Shown: piece by piece, positions 43,627 to 54,700 of the stretch
How the letters are laid out: every line of letters begins with the position of its first letter
Position numbering within the stretch: the stretch's first letter is position 1
Assembly (NCBI RefSeq): GCF_009733815.1
Contig: NZ_WNXY01000008.1
Coordinates: 62,001-126,000, forward strand
Reading direction: 5' to 3'
DNA: 64,000 bases
Origin: Pseudactinotalea suaedae
Lineage (GTDB): Bacteria > Actinomycetota > Actinomycetes > Actinomycetales > Beutenbergiaceae
Program-made: the position numbers and the translations under genes
The notes under the pieces: model-generated
Databases searched by the model: none
What the model was told of the DNA's origin: nothing
What the model saw: the letters and a program-made list of their open reading frames with translations, nothing else

Positions 43627-46545
43627 TTGACAGTCGACGGCAACCTCCGCGATAGGGCCGAGCCCGCACGCAGGAGCACCACCTTCAACGCCGCCCCCGG
43701 ATCCACGGTCGTGATCCGAGACGAGGAGTGGCTCGTCACAGGCGCCGACCGAACCACCGACGGCTGGTTCGTCCACGTCTACGGCCTGACCGGCATCACG
43801 AAGGACACCACCGCCACTTTCTCCACCGCGATCGACACGGTCGTCGAGTCAGACCCGCGCCTCACCAAGGTCCAAGCCGATGACTCTCCCGGTTTCCGTC
43901 GAAGCCGTATCTGGCTCGAGGCGATGCTCCGCAAGACGCCGGTCCCGATCGACCAGCGAGAGCTCACGGTCGCCCACCGCGCCCTCGCCGACCCACTCGA
44001 ATACCAGCTCAAGGCCGTCCGCCAGGCCCTGGACCCCGCCAACCTGCGCCCGCGGATCCTCCTAGCGGACGCCGTCGGGCTCGGCAAGACCCTCGAGATC
44101 GGCATGATCCTCGCGGAGCTGGTTCGTCGTGGCCGCGGTGACCGCATCCTCGTCGTCACGCCCCGGCACGTCTTGGAGCAGATGCAGTTCGAGCTCTGGA
44201 CCCGGTTCGCCCTCCCGTTCGTCCGCCTGGACTCGAACGGCATCCAGCGCATCCGTCAGCTGCTCCCGGCGACCCGCAACCCGTTCACCTACTTCAAGCG
44301 CGTCATCATCTCCATCGACACCCTGAAGTCGGACACCTACATCAACCACCTGCGCCGTCACCGCTGGGACGCCGTCGTCATCGACGAGTCCCACAACGTC
44401 ACCAACAGCGCCACCCTCAACAACCGGCTCGCCACCCTGCTCTCCCGGCAGACCGACGCCCTCATCCTCGCCTCCGCCACCCCGCACAACGGCCGCGCCG
44501 AGTCCTTCGCCGAGCTCATCCGCATGCTCGAGCCGAGCGCTGTGACGCCCCAGGGCGACCTCATCGAGAGCGAGGTCAAGCGGCTCGTCATCCGCCGGCA
44601 CCGGCACTCCCCGGATGTCGCCAGCGTCGTTGGTTCGGACTGGGCCGAACGCCTTCCCCCGGACCTCCGCATCGTCGACCCGTCCCCCGGCGAGGACGCC
44701 ATCGCCGAGGAGCTCGAGCACACCTGGCTGTGGCCGACCGGCAGCGGCCCGTACTCCGGCTCGGGCAGCACCCTCTTCGCCTGGACCCTCGCCAAGGCGT
44801 TCCTCTCCTCACCCGCGGCTCTCCTCGCCACGGTCACCGACCGACAGTCACGCATATCCGCCAACGACACCCAGGCCGCCGCTCGCGAGCGCGCCGCCCT
44901 CGACACCCTCAAGGACCTCGCACAGCAAGCCCTCGAGCAGCCCTCCGCCAAGTACCAGGAGCTCCTCAAGCACCTCCGCGAGATCGGCGTCGGCAACAAC
45001 GGCGACACCCGCGCCGTCGTGTTCGCCGAGCGCATCGCCACCCTCACCTGGCTCCAGGGAAACCTCCAGCGCGACCTCGGCCTCGCCGACGGTCAGGTCA
45101 AGCTGATGCACGGCGGCCTCTCCGACGTCGAGCAGCAGGACACCGTCGAGGACTTCAAGCTCGCCTCCTCTCGCGCGCGCGTCCTCGTGACCGGCGACGT
45201 CGCATCCGAGGGTGTCAACCTCCATACCCAGTGCCATCACCTCATCCACTTCGACATCCCGTGGAGCCTCATCCGCATCGAGCAGCGCAACGGTCGTATC
45301 GACCGGTACGGGCAACGAAAGCAACCCCGCCTCACCACGCTGCTGCTCTCGCCCAGCACCGAACGCTTTGGCGGCGACATCCGCGTGCTGACCCGCCTCG
45401 TCGAGCGCGAGCACGAGGCGCACACCGCGCTCGGCGACACCGCCTCGCTCATGGGCACCTACGACGTCAAGGCCGAGGAGGATGCGATCCGCGACGTCAT
45501 CCGCGGCGCCCGCTCCTTCGAGGAGACCGTCCGCACCGTCGACGAGGTCGTCGACGCCGACGGCGTCGACGGCTTCCTCGCCCGCCTTCTCAGCCTCGGG
45601 ATGGACGACGACGACGCAGTTCCCCACCCGAGTCCCTCGCCGCAGAGCGTGGCCGGGTCGGGCCTGTTCGACGGCGAGGTCGCCTTCCTGGACTCGGCCC
45701 TGCACCAGGCCTTCAAGACACCAGGTCTCCCCCCGGAGAACGGCGTGGAGTGGAAGACCGAGCCCACCCACGCCATCGCGACCCTCACCCCGCCTCCCGA
45801 TCTGCGGCAGCGGCTGCAGGTGCTCCCGCAGTCGTACCTGCGGGACCGACAAGTGACCGACCGGCTGCGTCTGGCCACCACGGTCGAACGGGGCAAGACC
45901 GTGCTCGCCCAAGCAGTCGCCGCCGAGTCCACCTCCGCGTGGCCAGAGGCCCACTACCTCGCACCCCTCCACCCGGTCCTCGACTGGGCCGCTGACCGTG
46001 CCCTGGCCGAGTTAGGCCGCGGCCACGTGTTCGCCGTCCGCGGGGACGTCGACGCCCCGACAGTGCTGCTGCAAGCCACACTCACCAACGCCCGCGGCCA
46101 GGTGGTTGCGGCCTCCTATCTGCACGCCACCTTCCTCTCGGGTAACCCGACCGCCCGACCTCTGGTGACCCCGTTCGCCTCGGCGAGCGACGCCGTCGGG
46201 GCGCTAGACCTCCTCGACACCAACACCGGGTCGGTCCCGCGCCTCGACCACCTGAACGAGTTCATTTCTCCCGCCGTCGACGCTGCCGCGGTTCAGGTGG
46301 GAGACCAGATCGAAGCCATCGGACACGAGACGAAAAGGCGTGTCGATGCCTGGATCGCCCGATCCGAGCAGTGGACGCGCGCGGCCGAAGCCCTGATCCA
46401 GCGGGAGGCGATCAAGCAGCGGACGCGGGATGTCTCCGAGGAGACCGAGATCGCGCAGGCGATGCGGCCTGAGCGCACCTTGCTGCGCCCGCTGCTCGTG
46501 GTGGTGCCGGACGAACCCGGGTGGACCACGGGAGGGGCAGCCTGA
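43627..46545 (+). CDS. SNF2-family helicase (DrmD-like)
   Basis: A 972-residue SF2 helicase/translocase. Walker A is VGLGK154T, motif II is D253-ESH, motif III is ASATPH, and motif VI is Q553-RNGRIDR. A C-terminal third without motifs follows. Domain order and neighbours match DrmD, which marks class 1 DISARM. It should track along DNA and cooperate with the methyltransferase encoded next, whose ATG overlaps its stop. TTG start with AAGGGG six bases before. Confidence 0.87.
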   Translation: MTVDGNLRDRAEPARRSTTFNAAPGSTVVIRDEEWLVTGADRTTDGWFVHVYGLTGITKDTTATFSTAIDTVVESDPRLTKVQADDSPGFRRSRIWLEAMLRKTPVPIDQRELTVAHRALADPLEYQLKAVRQALDPANLRPRILLADAVGLGKTLEIGMILAELVRRGRGDRILVVTPRHVLEQMQFELWTRFALPFVRLDSNGIQRIRQLLPATRNPFTYFKRVIISIDTLKSDTYINHLRRHRWDAVVIDESHNVTNSATLNNRLATLLSRQTDALILASATPHNGRAESFAELIRMLEPSAVTPQGDLIESEVKRLVIRRHRHSPDVASVVGSDWAERLPPDLRIVDPSPGEDAIAEELEHTWLWPTGSGPYSGSGSTLFAWTLAKAFLSSPAALLATVTDRQSRISANDTQAAARERAALDTLKDLAQQALEQPSAKYQELLKHLREIGVGNNGDTRAVVFAERIATLTWLQGNLQRDLGLADGQVKLMHGGLSDVEQQDTVEDFKLASSRARVLVTGDVASEGVNLHTQCHHLIHFDIPWSLIRIEQRNGRIDRYGQRKQPRLTTLLLSPSTERFGGDIRVLTRLVEREHEAHTALGDTASLMGTYDVKAEEDAIRDVIRGARSFEETVRTVDEVVDADGVDGFLARLLSLGMDDDDAVPHPSPSPQSVAGSGLFDGEVAFLDSALHQAFKTPGLPPENGVEWKTEPTHAIATLTPPPDLRQRLQVLPQSYLRDRQVTDRLRLATTVERGKTVLAQAVAAESTSAWPEAHYLAPLHPVLDWAADRALAELGRGHVFAVRGDVDAPTVLLQATLTNARGQVVAASYLHATFLSGNPTARPLVTPFASASDAVGALDLLDTNTGSVPRLDHLNEFISPAVDAAAVQVGDQIEAIGHETKRRVDAWIARSEQWTRAAEALIQREAIKQRTRDVSEETEIAQAMRPERTLLRPLLVVVPDEPGWTTGGAA

Positions 46546-49500
46546 TGGCGGCGAGCGACGCGATCGTCGTCGGCGAGAGCTGGATCAGCGAGCACTTCAT
46601 GACCACCGACTCCCGCAAGGAGTCGTTCCGCGCCAAGGTGCTCGAGCGTCGCAAGGTGTGGGACGAGGCTCGCGCCGAGGGGCACGACAGCACCCGCCAG
46701 CGCTACCTCGACGCCCGCCGCGATCTGCTGTCCGCACTGAGCACCCTCACCGAAGACGGCGAACAGGCCGAGCTCCCGGCCCTCTACGAGAGACTGCGAG
46801 AGGTCCTCGGCTACACGCGTATCGGATTGAGCCAAGAGCGCCACGGCCCGGTCGTCGCTCTGTCGACCGCCGGGCTCACCGGCGCCGCACCGCTGGTCAT
46901 CGTCGAGGCCGTCGCGGTCTCCGAGGTGGACGACCTGCTGGCTAAGGACGCAGCCACGCTGCTGACCCCCTACGACGTCGATGAGAAGACCCGGATCGTC
47001 TCGGTCGCACGGCTGCTCTCGCACCTGTTCGTCGACGACGACGCACCCGCCTTCGCGCTCGTCCTCGCCGGCGGCGTCGCGCTCGTTGCGGAGCGAACCC
47101 GCTGGCCCGAGGGCCGCTACCTGGCCGTCGACATGCAGCTGGTCGCCGAGCGCGCGGACGACACCAGGGGTGGTGAGACCGACACCGCGCTCACCTGCCT
47201 GGATGCTGCCTCGCTCGCACCCGACGCCGAGGGCGCCATCTGGTGGACCGGCACACTCGAGGAGTCGATCAAGCACACCGTCGGGGTCTCGAAGGACCTG
47301 CGCGAGGGCGTGCGGCTGTCGATCGAGATCATCGCGAACGAGGTGGTGCTGCGTCGCAGGGCGCAGGGGCTGGCGCCGCTGCCGCAGAGTGAGGCGCAGC
47401 CGCTGGCGAAGCAGTCGCTGCGGTTCCTGTACCGGATCCTGTTCCTGCTGTATGCGGAGGCGTCCCCGGAGCTGGGGGTGCTGCCCTCGGGTGTCCCGGC
47501 GTACGAGGCCGGCTACAGCCTGGACCGGCTGCGTGACCTGGTCCAGGTCGAGCTCGCCTCACCGCGCAAGCAGAGCGGCACTCACCTGTACGCCTCGCTC
47601 GCCGCGTTGTTCCGTCTGGTCGATGAAGGGCACGACGGCGGCGCTCACGAGGGCGATGACGGCACCATCGGGGACGGGCTCACCTTCCGCGCGCTGCGCG
47701 CCGACCTGTTCGAGCACAGGGCTACGGCTCACATCGACGAGGTCGGCCTCGGCAACGCAGCGCTCCAGCAGGTGCTGCAGCACCTGCTGCTGAGCAAGGC
47801 GTCGCGCGGCAAGGACCGGGGCTTCATCTCCTACGCCGAGCTCGGCATCAACCAGCTGGGTGCGGTGTACGAGGGCCTCATGAGCTACACCGGCTTCTTC
47901 GCGGAGGACGACCTGTACGAGGTCGCCAAGGGTGGCGACTCGGAGAAAGGTTCGTGGGTGGTCCCCACCCACCGGGCGGACTCGATCGACGAGAAGGACT
48001 TCGTCCGCACCGAGGACCCCGTGACGGGTGAGCCGAAGCGTGTGCTGCACAGGCGCGGCACGTTCGTGTTCCGGCTCTCCGGTCGGGAGCGGCAGCAGTC
48101 GGCGTCGTACTACACGCCGGAGGTGCTGACCCGGTTCACGGTGGGACAGGCGCTCGAGGAGCTGCTGGACCAGGACGACACCACGACCCCCGCCCGCGAC
48201 ATCCTCGACCTCACCGTCTGCGAGCCGGCACTCGGGTCCGGAGCGTTCGCGATCGAAGCGGTGCGTCAGCTTGCGGAGCAATACCTACGGCGGCGGCAGG
48301 AGGAGCTAGGTCAACGGATCGACCCCGACGACTACCCACGCGAACTGCAGAAGGTCAAGGCCTACCTCGCCCTGCACAACGTGTACGGCGTCGACCTCAA
48401 CGCGACTGCGGTGGAACTGGCAGAGATCTCGCTTTGGCTCGACACCATGGGCGAAGGACTGAAGGCACCCTGGTTCGGCCTGCACCTCAAACGCGGCAAC
48501 TCCCTCATCGGATGCCGCCGCACGACGTTCCGGCGCGATCAGGTCGCCGACAAGTCCTGGCTCAAGGCCATCCCGACCGACCAGCCGCTCGACGGCGAGT
48601 CCTTCTCCGGCATCCACCACTTCCTGCTGCCAGCCCGGGGCTGGGGGTCCTCTGAAGAACTCAACGAGGCGAGAGTGATCGCAGATCTCAACCCTGAGAG
48701 CCGAGCTGCCCTCAAGACGTGGCGCAGGAACGTGCAGCAGAGGCCGTCAAAGAAGCAAGTCGAGCAGCTCGCCAGCCTTGCGAACCGCGCCGAGCGCCTC
48801 TGGGACTTCGCGCTCCGGCGCCTGACGATTGCCGAGCAGCAGATCCGCCGACCCATCGAAGTCTGGGGCGCCGAAGACCTGCCAGTGGGTGGCACGGTCA
48901 CCCGTGAGGAGATCGAGGAGTCTCTAGCCGACGCGCGTGGGGCATATCGGCGGCTTCGCACCGTGATGGACGCGTGGAATGCGCTGTGGTTCTGGCCGCT
49001 CAACGGTGAGCTGACCACGCAGACGACCGTCTGCGAGGACGGCGAGTCGCAGGTCGAGCGCATCGATCCGCCGACCCTCGAGCAGTGGATCGATGCCGTC
49101 CGCGGATTGCTCGGCTGGCAGGGCGATGGCGCCTCGACTGGGTCCGGCAGGAAGTGGCGTGGCGGCGACGAGACTCTTGCATCTGGTGCCGACTGGGCCG
49201 AGCTCGGAGTTGCCGAGGAGACCGACCTCGGGTTCGCCGGAGCGTTGAACCCGGAGGCTGTACGCAAGACGCATCCGTGGCTCGATGTGTGCGCAACGGT
49301 CGCAGAGCAGCAAGGGTTCTTCCACTGGGAGCTCGACTTCGCCCCTGTCTTCGCGCGCCGCGGCGGATTCGATCTCCAATTGGGTAACCCGCCCTGGGTG
49401 CGTCCACGTACTGACCTCAACGCACTGCTCGCTGAGAACGACCCATGGTGGCAACTCACAATCAGGCCGCCGCAGTCAGAGGTCCGCGCGAAACTCGAAA

Positions 49501-51269
49501 GCGCACTCGCCCGCCCGGCTGGCGCAGCAATCGTAATTGAGGGAATAGCCTCGATGTCTGCGACGATCTCGTTTCTCGGGGCTCGACCAAACTACCCACG
49601 CCTTGATGGCCTGCAGCCCGATCTGTACCGCTGCTTCATGGAAGCGACTTGGCGCCACCGTTCGCGCCACGGCGCCATCGGTCTTATCCACCCCGAGTCG
49701 CATTTCACCGACGAGAGAGCGCGCCTCCTGCGGGCGTCAGCGTACGAGCGGTTGCGTCGTCACTGGCACTTCGTGAATGAGCTGGTGCTCTTCGAGGTTG
49801 ATCATCACAACAACTACGGCGTCCACATATACGCGTCGCCCCGGCAGCCCTCCTTCTTGCAGGCAACATCGCTATACCATCCGGAGACAGCCGTTCGGTC
49901 GCTGGTTCACGACGGCACTGGCGAAGAACCAGGCTTAAAGGATCCCGCTGGAAACTGGGATGTTCGCCCACACTCTAGACGTATCATGAACGTGGATATC
50001 GGTGTCCTCTCGGTGTGGCATAGCGTTCTCGAGACCGCACCGATCCCCGTATCGCAATCGCGGATGGTGTATGCAGTCAACCGGTCGACGTCAATGGTGG
50101 TCGAGAAGCTAGCCCGTGCTGGCCGAGTCGGTGACTTCTTCTTCTCAGAGGGGTGGCACGAGAGCCGCGACCGGCGGGCGGGGTACATCGCCACCGAGTG
50201 GGGCGCACCAAACTCGTGGATGGACGCGATTGTTCAAGGCCCACACATTCACGTTGCAACGCCCTTCTACAAGCAGCCTAACAAGACCATGTTGCACAAC
50301 CTGGACTGGTCGGTCACAGACTTTGAGGCACTCGCGCCGACAGCAATACCGATTACCCAGTACAAGCCAGGAGGTGCCCGTTCGCGCTACGACGCGGCAT
50401 ATACGCACTGGAAGCAGTCCGTCGACACGGACGATCCAGCCGACGCCGAAGGTCTGCGTCAAGAGGCAGAGACAGTTTCGGCACGTGACTTCTACCGTAT
50501 CGCCTGGCGCAATATGGCGGCAAACTCGGGAGAGCGAACCTTCACACCTGCCTTGATCCCTCCCGGAGCAGCGCATATTCATGGCGTAAGCTCGCTCGCA
50601 CTACCGAGTCAACAGGGAAAGACGGCAGTAATCGCTGGCTTCGCGGCCTCACTTGTGCATGACTTCGCTGTGCGTGTGGCGCCAAAGTCCACGATCTCTG
50701 CAACCACCGTGGGACGGCTTCCATACGTGGACGCGGCGCTAAGCGGTGAGGTCGTCCTGCGTGCGCTTCGCCTGAACGCGTTGACTGAGGTCTACGCGCG
50801 GCTTTGGACGGACTGCTTCGACGCAGACTTCAGGCGCGACTCTTGGACTTGCGTTCCCGAGCGCTCGGGCTGGGCCGACCTCGGCGACGTCGGCCCCGAG
50901 TGGACACCGGACACGCCGCTACGGGTGGCGGAGGACCGCCGGCAAGCGTTACTCGAGATCGACGCGCTGGTCGCGCTGTCGCTCGGCCTCACGGCCGATG
51001 AGCTGTGCACGATCTACCGCACCCAGTTTCCGGTCCTCTACGGCTACGACCGCAACACATACTTCTACGACGAGAACGGTCGCCTGGTCCCCAACTCTGT
51101 GCTCTCGGTGTGGCGGAAGAAGGGTGACGCGATCACCGAGGAGGAACGCACCGCTGTCCACCCGGGTAGCGGCATCGCCTATACCTACGAGCTCCCCTTC
51201 GTCACCCTCGACCGCGAGGCCGACATGCGCAAGGCGTACGCCGTCTTCGAGCAGCGGCTGAAGGGTTGA
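46545..51269 (+). CDS. large N6-adenine DNA methyltransferase (DrmMI/PglX/type IIG-like)
   Basis: A 1574-residue protein. An N-terminal region of about 520 residues precedes SASYYTPEVLTRFTV, motif I (C559-EPALGSGAF), GVDLNATAVELAEISLWL and the catalytic N948-PPW. A target-recognition region fills the rest. This layout is shared by PglX, type IIG enzymes and the class 1 DISARM methylase. It should mark host DNA as self. No nuclease motif was found at its N-terminus, unlike type IIG enzymes. Overlaps the helicase stop (TGATG), with GGAGGGG upstream. Confidence 0.87.
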   Translation: MAASDAIVVGESWISEHFMTTDSRKESFRAKVLERRKVWDEARAEGHDSTRQRYLDARRDLLSALSTLTEDGEQAELPALYERLREVLGYTRIGLSQERHGPVVALSTAGLTGAAPLVIVEAVAVSEVDDLLAKDAATLLTPYDVDEKTRIVSVARLLSHLFVDDDAPAFALVLAGGVALVAERTRWPEGRYLAVDMQLVAERADDTRGGETDTALTCLDAASLAPDAEGAIWWTGTLEESIKHTVGVSKDLREGVRLSIEIIANEVVLRRRAQGLAPLPQSEAQPLAKQSLRFLYRILFLLYAEASPELGVLPSGVPAYEAGYSLDRLRDLVQVELASPRKQSGTHLYASLAALFRLVDEGHDGGAHEGDDGTIGDGLTFRALRADLFEHRATAHIDEVGLGNAALQQVLQHLLLSKASRGKDRGFISYAELGINQLGAVYEGLMSYTGFFAEDDLYEVAKGGDSEKGSWVVPTHRADSIDEKDFVRTEDPVTGEPKRVLHRRGTFVFRLSGRERQQSASYYTPEVLTRFTVGQALEELLDQDDTTTPARDILDLTVCEPALGSGAFAIEAVRQLAEQYLRRRQEELGQRIDPDDYPRELQKVKAYLALHNVYGVDLNATAVELAEISLWLDTMGEGLKAPWFGLHLKRGNSLIGCRRTTFRRDQVADKSWLKAIPTDQPLDGESFSGIHHFLLPARGWGSSEELNEARVIADLNPESRAALKTWRRNVQQRPSKKQVEQLASLANRAERLWDFALRRLTIAEQQIRRPIEVWGAEDLPVGGTVTREEIEESLADARGAYRRLRTVMDAWNALWFWPLNGELTTQTTVCEDGESQVERIDPPTLEQWIDAVRGLLGWQGDGASTGSGRKWRGGDETLASGADWAELGVAEETDLGFAGALNPEAVRKTHPWLDVCATVAEQQGFFHWELDFAPVFARRGGFDLQLGNPPWVRPRTDLNALLAENDPWWQLTIRPPQSEVRAKLESALARPAGAAIVIEGIASMSATISFLGARPNYPRLDGLQPDLYRCFMEATWRHRSRHGAIGLIHPESHFTDERARLLRASAYERLRRHWHFVNELVLFEVDHHNNYGVHIYASPRQPSFLQATSLYHPETAVRSLVHDGTGEEPGLKDPAGNWDVRPHSRRIMNVDIGVLSVWHSVLETAPIPVSQSRMVYAVNRSTSMVVEKLARAGRVGDFFFSEGWHESRDRRAGYIATEWGAPNSWMDAIVQGPHIHVATPFYKQPNKTMLHNLDWSVTDFEALAPTAIPITQYKPGGARSRYDAAYTHWKQSVDTDDPADAEGLRQEAETVSARDFYRIAWRNMAANSGERTFTPALIPPGAAHIHGVSSLALPSQQGKTAVIAGFAASLVHDFAVRVAPKSTISATTVGRLPYVDAALSGEVVLRALRLNALTEVYARLWTDCFDADFRRDSWTCVPERSGWADLGDVGPEWTPDTPLRVAEDRRQALLEIDALVALSLGLTADELCTIYRTQFPVLYGYDRNTYFYDENGRLVPNSVLSVWRKKGDAITEEERTAVHPGSGIAYTYELPFVTLDREADMRKAYAVFEQRLKG

Positions 51270-51270
51270 G

Positions 51271-51720
51271 ATGCTCGCCGCCGCGTGGTACCCGGACCCC
51301 ATGCACCCAGGACAGTTCCGCTACTGGGACGGCGACAGGTGGACAGAGCATGTCTCGGCTCGTGTGGGACACGTCCCGGTGCGCAAGCCCAAGCGGCATG
51401 CGATCCCCGACTGGTACGTCGCGGAGAGCGGCGACGGCATCCAGTACTGGAACGGCGTCGCCTGGGTAGGCGATGTCACCGGACGCCGAGATCGCGAGGA
51501 AGCACCGCGCCAACACCTCTCACCGATCGAGGTCAGCAGCATCAAGACGATTGGTGAGATGGAAGCAACGGCCTTCGGACGACGGCCTTGGCGCGCTATC
51601 GCGACGGTGGGCGGCTACAGGTACACCGCGTGGGGCGGCACTCGGGCCCAAGCGGAGCGCATCGCCGTCAGGGGCGTCCGGCGCATGGCGAAGACGGACC
51701 GCACTAGGACGATCGGATGA
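51271..51720 (+). CDS. small double-DUF2510 protein
   Basis: A 149-residue soluble protein with two DUF2510-like repeats: WYPDPMHPGQFRYWDGDRWT (about residues 6-25) and DWYVAESGDGIQYWNGVAW (about 47-65). A basic C-terminal half follows. DUF2510 usually sits at the N-terminus of membrane proteins, but there is no helix here. It starts 1 bp after the methylase stop and ends 4 bp before the big helicase, so it belongs to the defence operon. Confidence 0.75.
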   Translation: MLAAAWYPDPMHPGQFRYWDGDRWTEHVSARVGHVPVRKPKRHAIPDWYVAESGDGIQYWNGVAWVGDVTGRRDREEAPRQHLSPIEVSSIKTIGEMEATAFGRRPWRAIATVGGYRYTAWGGTRAQAERIAVRGVRRMAKTDRTRTIG

Positions 51721-51724
51721 CTCT

Positions 51725-54700
51725 ATGAGCGAACTCATCCCCGTCACCCAGGCAGCGTCGCAACGCAGCAGCCTGCTCGAGTACCTCGGCACCACGTTTT
51801 CGCTCAACGATGTCGGCACCCGGCTCGCTCTAACGGAGTTTCTCGACAACCCCACATCGGGCATGTTCCGCGGCCCCTACGTCCGGCTTCGACTGCCGTT
51901 CGCCCGTGCCGCAGAGGGATGGCGTGAGCACTTCGAGTGGTACGAGGGATTCCGGCCCTACGGGCATCAGGCCGCCACCTTCGCGCGGTTGTCGAGCCTG
52001 ACCAACCCAAGGCCGCTGCCGACGCTCGTCACGACCGGGACCGGGTCCGGCAAGACGGAGTCGTTCCTGATGCCGATCCTTGACCACGTCAGTCGCGCCA
52101 AGCGGCAGGGCATCGACGGGATGAAGGCGATCATCCTCTACCCGATGAACGCACTGGCGAACGACCAGGCCGGCCGACTCACCACTCTGCTCACCCAGCA
52201 CGCCGACCTCGACGGCATCACCGCCGCCCTCTACACCGGCCAGGGCGGACCGGAACGCTCCAAGGTCACCGTGGATGGCCTCATCACGAGCCGCGAGATT
52301 ATCCGCGACACCCCGCCCGACATCCTGCTCACCAACTACAAGATGCTCGACCAGCTCCTGCTCCGGGAGAAGGACGCCAAGCTCTGGCGGGAGTCAGCAA
52401 CCAGCCTCACCTACCTCGTCATCGACGAGTTCCACACCTACGACGGCGCCCAGGGCACCGACGTCTCCATGCTGCTGCGCCGCCTCGGCATCGCGCTCAA
52501 GTCCTACTGGAGCGACGACGACCCCACCATCACGCCCGCGGACCGCGCCCGCCCGCTCGGCCGGATCACCCCCGTCGCCACCTCCGCCACGCTCGGGAGC
52601 AGCGAGGACGCCACCGGTACCGCCGCTCTGCTCGAGTTCGCCACCACCGTCACCGGCGAGACCTTTGGTCCCGACGCGGTGATCACCGAGTCGCGCATCG
52701 CGATCGAGGACTGGGTCGGCGAAGCGCCGCGCTGGGCCCGCGCCCACCGATGGCTGCCGCTGGATCTCCCCGACGCGGCATCCGACCTTGCCGCTCTCGC
52801 CGGGCAGCGGCTCGACGCCGAGGCACTCACGCGCGCCGCCCTGGCAGCTCTGTTCCGCGTCGCGCCAGCTGATGTCGACCTCACACGTGAGGTGGGCGCC
52901 GTCGCGCCCGCAGCCTCAGCTGACTGGGCATTGCCGGACCTGTCCACACTCGACGAGCAGGATCTTCTGGAGCTCGCCAAGGCCCATCCCGTGATCGCCG
53001 ACCTCGGCGACCTCACCGGGGACGCCCTCGATCTCACTGAGCTCGCGACCGCGCTGACGCCCCGCCGTGCGGACGCCGAGTATGACCCGATCACGGTCGT
53101 CTCGACGATCCTCACAGCGCTGTCTCACCTGCGCGCGCGCGTCGGCCGTGACGCCGTGTCGGTGGACGTCCACCTCTGGGTCCGCGAGCTCACCCGCGTC
53201 GACCGGATCGCCGGCTCATCGCCACAGTTCCGGTGGAGCGACGACGGCGTGGTCATCACCTCGCACGGCGAGGAGGACAGCCCCGGGTTCCCTGCGATCT
53301 ACTGCCGTCACTGCGGACGCTCCGGTTGGGGTGTCGCCCTCGCCCCGACCGGCACCGACCTGGACACCTCGGACGCCGACATCCGCGGCCGGCACCTGCG
53401 ACGCGACGAACGGTTCCGGCCACTCATCCACGCACCCGGCGAGGCCGAGACCGTGGGAGACGGCGCACCAACCGATGCCGAGCACAGGAACTTCATCTGG
53501 TTCCACGTGCCCGAGCGTCGGCTCGTGCTGCGCCGCGACGACGCCGCCCATCAAGAAGGCGACCTGCTGCCCGTGCTCACCCACCGCGGTGACGATGCCG
53601 GGAAGCGCTCGACGGACGACGTCTGCCCCTCCTGCGAAGAGCCCGACGCGATCCGGTTCCTCGGCTCAGCGATCGCGACCCTCCTCTCCGTGGCTCTCAC
53701 CGGTCTCTTCGGGACGCCCAACCTCGACGCTGCCGAGAAGAAGGCGCTCGTCTTCACCGACAGCGTCCAGGACGCTGCCCACCGAGCAGGCTTCGTCCAG
53801 GCCCGCTCGCACGCCTTGACCCTGCGCGGGGTGATGCACCAGGCGATGGATGGAGGCGCCGTCGACCTCACTCAGCTCGTCGAGAACATGATCCGCAGCG
53901 CCGACGACCCCCACCAGCGCTACCTCCTGCTCCCTCCGGATCTCGCCGACCGGAGCGCCTTCCGGCGGTTCTGGGAGGCGAAGCGTCTCCGGGACGTGCC
54001 GAACGCCGTGATTCGTCGCGTCCGCAAGCGACTCATGCTCGACGTGCAGCTCGAGTTCGGGCTGCGCTCGGCCGTCGGGCGCACGCTCGAGGCCACCGGC
54101 TCCGTCGTGGCTGATGTCGACGTCGACGACGCCGTGCTGCTCGCCGCAGCCCGGGAGGCATTGGAGACGCCGGGGGCGACCGACCTGCTCGACGGCCTAG
54201 GCCCTGACGACACCCAGCTCGTGCGCTGGGTCCGCGGTGTCCTACATCGCATGCGCACTCGCGGTGCCGTGCAGCACGAATGGTTCGACACGTTCCGCGC
54301 CGAGGATGGGCGCCGTTGGTCCATCTGGGGCGGCCGGCCGCGCCACGACGGGATGCCCGCCTTCCCGCGAGGCGCGTCAGCCCCCGGATACCCACGGCTC
54401 GGCGGCAGCGCCACCGACTCCGATCTCGAGCCGGCCACCTCGCCGCGCGGCTGGTACTCGGGATGGACGTCGAAGACGATGGGCGTCGACCGCACCGGTG
54501 GTGCCCACCTGACGCGGGCGTTGCTGACCGCTCTGGCCAAGAGGACCGTGGTCGGCACCAGGCAGTCCGGGTCCGGTGCCACGACCTTCCACCTCAGCCC
54601 GGACAACGTCACGGTGCTGCGTGCTGATGTCGCAGCGCTCGAGCGGGGTGATCTTGCGCTCGCCTGTGACACCTGCGGGGAGAAGGTACACGCGGCGGTG

